Below are positions 50,319 to 60,770 of a DNA stretch of 64,000 bases, one piece after another. Source of the stretch: Lucifuga dentata. Taxonomy: Eukaryota > Chordata > Actinopteri > Ophidiiformes > Bythitidae. Under the pieces are notes generated by a model. The model was given only the letters and a program-made list of their open reading frames with translations. It had not been told where the DNA came from and ran no database searches. The stretch covers positions 62,001-126,000 of the forward strand of contig VXCM01000488.1 in NCBI GenBank assembly GCA_014773175.1. Direction: 5' to 3'. The position numbers and the translations under genes are program-made. Within the stretch, counting starts at the first letter, position 1, and every line of letters starts with the position of its first letter.

Positions 50319-53300
50319 GTGCTGGATCAGCTGCATCTGTCTTTAACCATCTCTCTGTCTTGAATCCAGTCTCTCTCTGTGAATCTAGTGTCTGCCTATT
50401 TTGTCATCTTGGTGTGTGTACGTGTGTGACTGACTGTGTGTGTGTTTGTGTGTCTTCTTCTCTTGCAAAAATATGAATCGACAGACTCCTGCACCCCGGA
50501 AGGTACAGAAACTCCACACGATGTTTGTGTGTGTGTGTGTGTGTTGTGATGTTTGTGTCAGTGCTGTTGTAAAGGTCACGCCTGGAACTTTGATTGATTC
50601 CTGATTTTGTCATGGTGGAAATGTTTGATACTGAAATATGCCTGTGGCTTGATTGCAACTTCTCATCTTTCTACTTATATTTATTTTTGTTTGCTAATTT
50701 TCTGTGCCTGTATAGAGCGTTATTTCATACTACATTGCCTTTTTAATGTGAGCAGATCAGGATGTGCTTTAGCGTTTTATTTGGCCTCATTGTGCAGAAG
50801 TCGTAAGATTTTATGAGGTGAATGATTTTGATGGTCGTCAGGAGGAATTTGATTATTTCGCTCCACGTTGCAGATGAAGCTTACAGGCTGCTGTGATTTT
50901 TTTTTTTAGCACAGCCTGTTCTAGTACAGTAGAACACTGTGGCTTCAGATGCTGCTTTGCTGTCGCTGTGAGCTCAGGGTTAAAGTAAAAACTTTCAGCC
51001 TGTTTCAATGTAAAGCAACTTTTCTTTGTTATATTGAGAAATGAGCATAGTTCTGTAGGATTTTTTTTTTTACAATACTTTGTAGTTGACAAATAAAAGC
51101 CAAATTCAATGAAAAATAAGACGTTAGACTCCATTGATTGGCTTAAAAAAGCACTCTGAATTGAAAGAGGCAGGGAGTTTTTGGGAACAAAGATCTAGGC
51201 TATTGTTTTCAGTCCTTTTTTGGACCGTCCAGCTCAGATCCAATCAGGAACGATAACTAGCCAGAGTGATGATGAGACCAAACTCGAGCTCGTGTGTGGA
51301 GGAGAAAAGGTGGAAAGTGAAATGACGATGAGAAAAGCATAAACCCTGACAGGTTTCTGCACAAATCTGGGCTAAATTGGAAATGTTTCACTGTTGGATA
51401 AAATCTTGTTTTTCCCAAAAGTAAGAAAATAGAAGCAAAATGTAGGTGTGGCTGATATGAAAAAAATGCCAAAATCAACTAAACTCTGAGAGGAAAAGGT
51501 AACATGAACACAAATATGTAATCAGGCTCTCTGCAGGGTGGAACTTTATCTCCATACTGGTTTAGGAAGTGTCGTAATGATTACTGGTGAATAGAAAATA
51601 TCACGATTGTCATCTATTCTCCGATCATTTATAGATATTGCTTGATAACTCGTGTCCCTGACAGACAGGGTGGAAAAATTATATCACTTATAGTTTCAAT
51701 CAGTTATAATTAGGCTTTCATACCTTAACACACAGTAACGCTTTTAGCTCTTTTAGAACATCACAGTATTAATTAGAATTTGCTGAATATCTGTAGATGA
51801 CTTGAAAGACAAAAAAAAAAAAAAATTCCCAAAATATATACACTGGAGTATTTATTTTGTTCCAACATGCTTGATGTGGGAATTTTTTTTTCACTTTTCC
51901 AATTTTATGGAGGTTTTATGTACAATAATATTGAATAGCTTCCACTCATCCCTCATCTATGTTTGACATAATATGGTTTGGGGTAAAAATGGTCTCATCC
52001 TGCAGAGAAATCATATATTCTTTAAATATAAATTAACTCATGACAATTAACCAAACATGGAGCTGCAGATCTTTTACTAGTTCTTCTATTGATCCACTCT
52101 TTTTTTTTTTTTTTTTTNTTTTTTTTTTTTGGTGATGTAGGGTTTTGTCTCCTACAGAATGGTTAGTATAATTGAACCCAGGTTCTGGATTACAGACTCA
52201 TAAGAATGAGATGAGAATGATCCACGTAATCCAGGATCCAGTACGTTTTTAATCCAAAAAGCACGACAAGCAGGTTAACAAGCCGTTATCCATGACTCAT
52301 AGGAACCGGATCTGTCATGTCCCCCGAGACACAATGGAGTTGTTCAGGTCACGGCGGTACCAGTCACCGTGTCCGTCCGAGTGTTTGGTCATGTGACCCT
52401 GGAGAGCAGCAAGAACAGGAAAACAGGAAGCCGTGTGCTGTTACATGTGCTGATGATGGAGTCACAGCAATGATACACTCCAAAAAAAAAAAGGAAAAAA
52501 TACCACTGTGATGGCGCATTTTAGACTTTTAAAGCCTGTAAAGTTGCAGAATCTAAGACATTTTTACAGTCGCGTATCAGTTTCATCGACTCATTTCATC
52601 CTTTTCTGTGATTTCCCATTTGTGTATTTTTTGTCTTCCCTTCTCACCTTCTCTTCTGACTTTTGACCTTCTCTGCCTCCTTCTCCTCCCCATTTTTACT
52701 CCTTCATCCTCTTCCTCTCCTCCTCAGACCACAGCCAGAAGGCCCAAGGTGAGCTCAGCATCATCCAGCAGCCGTCGCCTGGATTTCACATTTCCACCAG
52801 TTTGCATTATTTATACATGCGATTATTATTCCTTCAGCCTCATGCAGCAGTGTGTGTGTGTGTGTGATGCCAGCGGGACAGCAACATCATCGATATCCAT
52901 TCTTAATGAAAATCTATTTTACTATTCCTTCTTTTTTTAATTTCAACTTCTTCACATCCATATTCACCGCTTCAGTAGCGAAGTCGAGCCTTTCCTGTTT
53001 CATTTTTACTTTTCTTTCTACATTCAGCACCATGTTCATGTCAAAAATGTTCATTCATTTTAATTTTCTGCATTTTAGTTTTTAATCTGATTGGTTGCCA
53101 TCATGGAAGTCCAGCGAAGAATTGGCTGTTTAAAAAAAAATTTTAAAAAAAAAGGGTTAAAGGACCATTTTGCATGTTTGAGCCTAATATATTCAATTTT
53201 CATTCATGTAAGGTTACTGATAATCATTTCCCAAAGCATACTACTGGAATGGTGAATTAAAAATGTTTTTCCTACCTTCCAGACCTCCATTGGTCTCAGT

Positions 53301-55761
53301 TCATTCTGCTACTAAAATCAACTTGTTGATACTTGAAACGTTCTTGGGATAGGTAATCCATCATCACCAACAAGACGTGTATTCAGGTTTTTTTTAGAAG
53401 TTACATAATTTTAGCGTTTAAGCGCAATAAAAATCGTGGAGTGAATGTATGCCTCCACTGGGAAATATAGTCCCAAAAGAAGACCTGCGTTTGTGGAAAA
53501 ATTTAAATGACCGTGACTTGATAAGGCTGTATAACTATTAGCAGGAGAAACATGGATTTTTAAGGTGGGTGTATCACTTGAAGATTTGATTTTGGAACAT
53601 TAAAAGATTTTGCAAAATATCAGGAAAGCTGAAATATCCTGTGGGAAATGATTGTCTGCAATCACCTGCAATCTTAGGTGTATGAAAATTGAATATATTA
53701 GGCTTAAAAACATGCAAAAAGGGGTGGTATAGCCCTTTAATAATTTAACTGGTATGCATGGTAAGAAAAAAAGGCCAATAACGTTATAAGTAAAAGTAAA
53801 CAGTCTGAAAAGTTCATGGAAACTGTGTAACTGCTGTTAAGTTTACCGACAACCATGAATCACTCCAAACTCTGAGAGGTTTTAAAATAACCGTGATCAG
53901 CTGCAGGAAGCTGCTTTCGCTCTCCATTATGGCCGCCAGCATCACCTGACAGCATCACCTTACAGCCCTTTCTCCCCTCGACCTGAATCTTTTTATCTTC
54001 GGCTTTTTCCTCCTCATTTCCTGATGTTTCGCTCACGTTGCGTCTCTGTTTCCCTCAGCAGCCGAGCCGTCCTGGAGGCGTAGGCGGTAAGGGCACCGCG
54101 TCCGGCTCAGCTTCCGCCTCGGCCGGCGAGATGAGCAGCAGCGAGCCCAGCACGCCGGCTCAGACGCCGCTGGCCGCTCCGGTCATCCCCACCCTCCATT
54201 CCCCTGGTAACCCTCCGGCCCCCGTGGCGAGTAAGGTCAGTGTGAGCTCCGTGTCATGTTGGCTTCACGCCGCCGGACACGGTAAAGTGTCACAGTCACA
54301 GCAAGGTCTGATTCCGTTTGATCACACAAGGAGGATTTTCTGAGCAGTGAGAACAAGCGAGGAGCTGAAAACATTCAGAATAATTTCATGATACTCTTTG
54401 TGGTTTCATGAGCAGCAAGTAAAGGAGCATTCTGGTGATTTTGCTTGTTTTGACCAATAAATAAGCTGCATACATGTTACTTAATTGGAAAATATTTTCA
54501 AAACCTACTACTGGAGTCATAAATTTTAAAATTGTTTTTCCTACCTTCCAGAAAGCCATTGGTTTCAGTTCATTCCAATATGCTATAAAAGATCAACTGT
54601 AGAGATTTGAAATATGCTTGAGATAAATAAACCAACACTGTGACCAAAATATCAGTTAATTTTTTTTGTCTAAGTCATAATTTTAGTGTTTCAAAATGGA
54701 TTCAACACAGCGCTACACAAAAAAAAAACAGGGAATATAGACCCAGGAGACGACGGCTTTTACTGAGAAGTTAAAATGGCCGTCCCTTCTACATTTGGAT
54801 GCATGTATTATCAGGCAAAAACATAAAATTTTAAGTTGGGTGTATCACCTGAACATTTTTATTTTAAAATATTAGGGAATTTAGCAAAAAAAAAAAAAAA
54901 AAANAAAAAAAAAAAAAAAAACACTAAAACTAAAACACGGTTTTATGTGTTTTGAAAAATGGTTGGCAGTAACTTCACATGACTGCAGGAGATATTTATT
55001 AGGCTCAAACATGCAAAATCACTGGTATAGCCCTTTTTAGAAGGCAGGCAGCCTCTGGTACTTCCTGTTAGTCCTGGACAGCGTAGACGTCAGCCTGAGG
55101 GAGATATTTGGATGCAGAATAAATCCTGAAGAACTGCTTTGCTTTGCTGTTCATGAAGTTGGACGAGGAATCTTCGAGGATTTCCAGGAATGGAAGCGGC
55201 AGATGAAGGAAAACTCTGATGCTTTCTAGGAATGAGATGCAGGATGCGGTGAGGATGAAGCGGTCTGGAGAAGAGCTCTTTAGGACAAAGATGATGACAA
55301 ATCCAGTCATTTTGCTTAATTATCCACATACTCGCTTCATTATTCATTAGCGGGTAGAGGAATCACCACAAAATGATTTTTATGTAAAATGTCACAGATT
55401 ATGACTTCAACATTTTCTAAATGTCAGCGGCCATGTTGTGTGTAATTTTTAAGGTGAGCGTAATCCTTCTGATTTGTGCTTTTCCTTCAGGAGGATGTTG
55501 CTATGGAAACACAGGTGCGGTGACATGGTTGCGCTCGATATGGTGGTGTTGTTTTTCTCGCACTAATGTTTTAACAGCCCGTCAAAGGTGCGACTGACAG
55601 TCTCACACACACTAATTGGTGTGTGTGTGTGAGTTTGCAGCCCAAAAAAGACGTTTGCTGCTGGATTTACTCAGAATCTCCTGCTGCTGAGTGGAACTGA
55701 GTCTGTGTGATTCTGCGTGTTAGAGGGCGACTTTATGCAAATACACGTGTGTGCTTCTGGA

Positions 55762-55795
<34 letters not shown>

Positions 55796-58700
55796 ACGGT
55801 CCACTTCNCGTGTGTGTGTGTGTGTGTGTGTGTGTGTTAACGGTCCACTTCCTGCTTTCCACGCGAGTTAGTGCATGTTAAAGTGATGGTAAAGCTCTCT
55901 AACACATGCAAAGATGAAAGTGGTGCAGTTAAAGAGTGAAATGCTTGATAGCTGAGTAACCTTGAAGGTGACATCTTTGTTATTCCGAAGAAAGATCAAA
56001 GCTGAAAGAAACTTAAAGGACCATACCCCATTTTGCATGGTTGAGCCTAATATATTCAATTTTTATACATGTAACGTTACTGACAACCATTTCCCAAAGG
56101 ATAAAACCATATTTCAGCTGTCTTTATATTTAGCAAAATCTCTTAATCTTTCAAAATCAAATATTCAGGTGATACACCCACCTTAAAAATCCATGTTTCN
56201 GCAAAATCTCTTAATCTTTCAAAATCAAATATTCAGGTGATACACCCACCTTAAAAATCCATGTTTTGCCTGCTAATAATTATGCAAAAGTATGAAGTTT
56301 GATGAAGTTTGTTTAAATTTTTTGAAAAACGCAGCTCTTCTTTTGGGACTATTCCCCAGTATTTTCAGGTTGATTTTGAAATGAAGTTGAAGTGGATTTG
56401 AAAATCCAGCAAAATGAATGATATGAGAATAAAATGGAAACTTCCAGCCTGTGTTTGAAAAAGAGACAGTGGTTTTATAACAGCCAGAGATCTTCGGCTG
56501 GGTGTGGAGTGGCTTCAGTTCATAAGGACTTAAAAGGTCTGAGAGCAGCATCCAATCATATCCAAGCCTTCAAATAATCAATAACATTTTAACCTACAGT
56601 TAATAGGAAAGTTGAATGTAAGATTTTCTTGTAATTGTTAGGGAATGTGGAGTTCATTTCTGGTCAGCTGTTGACAATTGTTATTCTGTGGCTTTTGATT
56701 TATTAGGTGAATAATATTCTCTGTATTTATGTTCATGTTACAAAATTAATAGCGTACCAGAATGAATTGAAACCAATGGCGATCTGGAAGGTAGGAAAAA
56801 AAGTTTTTAATTCACCGTTTTAATTCATTTCCAGTTTTGGGAAATGATTGTCAGTAACTTTACGTATATGAAAATTGAATATATTAGGCTCAAACATGCA
56901 AAATGGCTGGTATGGTCCTTTAAAGCAATAGAACAGGAATGAAGCTTTCATCTCTTTAATATGTGATGGTTTCAGTTCGTTCCTGCGCTGTGAAACGCTG
57001 AATCTCTCATCCCCCGCATCTCCTCGTTGCAGGAGGAGGAGGCGCTGCGTGCTCAGGTGAAGGACCTGGAGGAGAAGCTGGAGACGCTGAAGATGAAGCG
57101 GACGGAGGACAAAGTCAAGCTGAAGGAGCTGGAGAAGCACAAGATCCAGCTGGAGCAGCTGCAGGAGTGGAAGACCAAGATGCAGGAGCAGCAGAACGAG
57201 CTGCAGAAACAGCTGAAAGAGGCCAAGAGGGTAAAGAGACGAAATTCATGATAAAACGCATAAGAAGGAAATATAATTGAAGGTTCTGCAGTGGGAGGAA
57301 CATGAGTCACATCTGTGGCAAACAACACGAGTGGACCACATCCAGTATTTCATTAAAATTCCAGACAAACCCAGCATCCGTTATTTGTCTGTAACTGAAT
57401 TACTCTGTGTGCAGGAGGCTAAAGAAGCTCTGGAGGCTAAGGAGCGCTACATGGAGGAGATGTCCGACACCGCCGACGCCATCGAGATGGCAACACTGGA
57501 TAAGGAGATGGCCGAGGAGAGGGCGGAGTCTCTGCAGCAGGAGGTCGACTCCCTGAAGGAGAAGGTGGAGGAGCTCACCATGGACCTGGAGATCCTCAAG
57601 CACGAGATTGAGGAGAAAGGTACTTCTGAGACAATTCACCCATTAGAGATGAAAATATCACGAATTCACTTTTTGTATGTTGATACGAAAAACAAAATTC
57701 TATTCACAGTTTTTAGCTTTTTATTTGTTATTTGGGAAGAGTTTTTATCCAGCTATAATCACCGTATTTTGGTGCTGATTGATGACTGAGGTACCGTATA
57801 TACTCGAGTATAAGCCGAGTTTTTTTTAACCAAATTTCAAATCGGGGGTCGGCTTATATACGAGAAATTCAAATCGGATCCCAGAGAATGAAATTTCCAG
57901 GGGTGGAAATACTACCCATTACCACTACCCATGGAAAATAGTTTAAATCATACCTTAGAATGATGCATTTCCTGACTAAACATCTTATTCAGCACATTTT
58001 GCGGCGGCCAGTAAACTTGATCTGTCAGTTACGGTAATCAGCTACTGAAATAAATATCACGTTTACCGGTACATGGATTATTTTCACAAAATCAGAGGAA
58101 TACTATGACAATACCCAGAAAAACAGGGAATTTGCTAAACAAATAAATTGATGGAACAACTCCAGGGGGTTGCTTATGTACGGGTTTCATTAAAAATCTA
58201 AATTTGCAGGTCAAAATTGGGGGTCGGCTTATAGTATATAAGTATATACGGTACTTTCTGATTTATACCAAATCAAATACAAAACAACCAAATAGCCAAA
58301 TCCTCCCACAGCCGGCAAATCTGAAATTAACACAACGCTGAAAGCTAATCTGAGCCGATTTGAAACGGCGTTCGGCCAATCATCAGTGACCTTTCAGCCC
58401 AGCAGGACGGCGGCTGATTGATCTGCTATTTAAGCAACTTTTTGTGAAACGACAAAGTTGACATTTTCATAACAGCAACAAATCAGAGTATAAGAATCAT
58501 TTTGCTGCCATTTGCTTAATTGAAACCACTTGCAGCAACATCATTTTTCTTTGAGTTTCACTGGCTGATATAAATTTTTAGTAAAGGTTTATTTTTTTTT
58601 TTTTTTAAACAGAAGTAATTACATTTTTCTTCCACCGAGCTGTTTTGTGTTTGCGCTGCTCTCAGGTTCGGATGGCGCCGCTTCCAGTTACCATGTCAAA

Positions 58701-60737
58701 CAGCTGGAGGAGCAGAACGGCCGACTGAAGGAAGCGCTGGTCAGGTAGGTTTGTTTCAGGAGGATTTTATGGTCTAAATTTCATTAATACACTAAATTAA
58801 AATCAGATTCTTGAGTGGTAGATGTGTGAAAATTAATTTTTCATTCTTAAAATTATTTGCTTTATTAAATATACTACTCAAAATAATTAAAGGACCATAC
58901 CGGCCATTTTGCAAGTTTGAGCCTAGTATATTTCATTTTCATACACGTAACGTTACTGACAGTCATTTCCGAACAAGACGTGTATTCAGGTTTTTTTTTA
59001 GAAGTTATGTAATTTTAGCATTTAAGCGCAATAAAAAGCGTGGAGTGAATGTATGCCTCCACTGGGGAATATAGGCCCAAAAGAAGACCTGTGTTTATGG
59101 AAAAATTTAAAGGACCGTGACTTCATAAGGCTGTGTAACTATTAGCAGGAGAAACATGGATTTTTAAGGTGGGTGTATCGCTTGAATATTTGATTTTGAA
59201 AGATTAAGAGATTTTGCAGAATATCAGGAAAGCTGAAATACGGTTTTATTCCTTTGGGAAATGATTGTCAGTAACATAACATGTATGAAAACTGGATATA
59301 TTCGGTTTGAACATGCAAAATGGGTGGTATGGTCCTTCAAAGGAACAGTGTAAAATTAAATATGGCCATTTATGTTGTATCAGAATTCTAGTACCAAAGA
59401 TAAATCAGTCTAAACATAGTAAGTATTAATGTTATTGGCACAGAAACAAATGACTCAAAATGTGTGAAGACATTAATATTTCTATTAATATTGATTTTTC
59501 ATCATCGATCTGGTGTTCTTTTTTTTTTTTTTTTCCAAATAATAGATGAATCCTTCAATAAAAAATGTCCAAAAACAGTGATGTCCATCACAACTTCTCA
59601 GACACAATTTGGTGTCTTCAAATTACTGAAGAATATTCAGATTAAATAAAAACCCAAAACGTGTTCATTTTACAACCGTATGAAACATTGAAAAGCACAG
59701 ATCATTGACGGCTGACATCCATGTACAGGATGCGTGACCTGTCTGCGTCAGAGAAGCAGGAACACGTGAAGCTGCAGAAGCAGATGGAGAAGAAGAACGT
59801 GGAGCTGGACGCTGTGAGGAGCCAGAAGGAGAAGCTGCAGGAGGAGATGACGGTGGCAGAAAAGACCATTGACGAGCTGAAAGAACAGGTCGGTGTTTTA
59901 TCCGTCAGCCTGTGCACAATAACCAACCTTTTTCTGTCAGCATCATTTCAAAGAAAAGTTTGGGAAAAACCCTGAAAATGTAGAATTATCTCACTGTGTT
60001 TTTAATTTTTCCCTTTTTTGAAGAAAAAATTAGATTTAAACGCTGAATATGAGATTTCACAAATAATTAAGACAAATGGTTTATGTAGGGAGCAAATCCC
60101 TGGATTTGATCCCATTAAAGGACCATACCGGCCATGTTGCATGTTTGAGTCTAAAATATTAAATTTTCATACGTTACATTTCTGGCAATCTGAAAATGCT
60201 TCCTGTTGTCAGTTCTTCTGAAGCACTTGAATGCATCACTAGGAAGCATTTTCAGATCACTAACTGCTTTTCATTGCGCTTAAATGCTAAAATTACGTAA
60301 CTTCTAAAAAAAAAAACCTGAATACATGTCTTGTTGGTGATGATGGATTACCTATCCCAAGAACGTTTAAAGTATCAACAAGTTGATTTTAATAGAAGAA
60401 TGAACTGAAACCAATGGCTGTCTGGAAGGTAGGAAAAACATTTTTAATTCACCATTCCAGTAGTATGCTTTGGGAAATGATTGCCAGTAACGTTGTGTGT
60501 ATGAAAAGTGAATATATTAAGCTCAAACATGCCAAATGGCCAGTATGGTCCTTTAAGTGTACGTTTCATTGAGTAGAACAGCAAAATCGAGATAAAAACC
60601 TGTTTGTGTTTTTTTTATTTCTTTTTTTCTGGAGATCATAGCATGTTGTGATTTAAGCACTTTTACTGTTGTAACAAACTGCTGCAAACAGGATTTTCCA
60701 TCAACGGCAAGATTGTCGATTTGGGAATCAAAGGTGG

Positions 60738-60770
<33 letters not shown>

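Noticed and set aside
57053..57639. Long minus-strand frames opposite dctn1 exons 9 and 10
   Set aside because: Antisense shadows of GC-rich coiled-coil coding sequence; the sense strand matches dynactin exactly in phase and borders.
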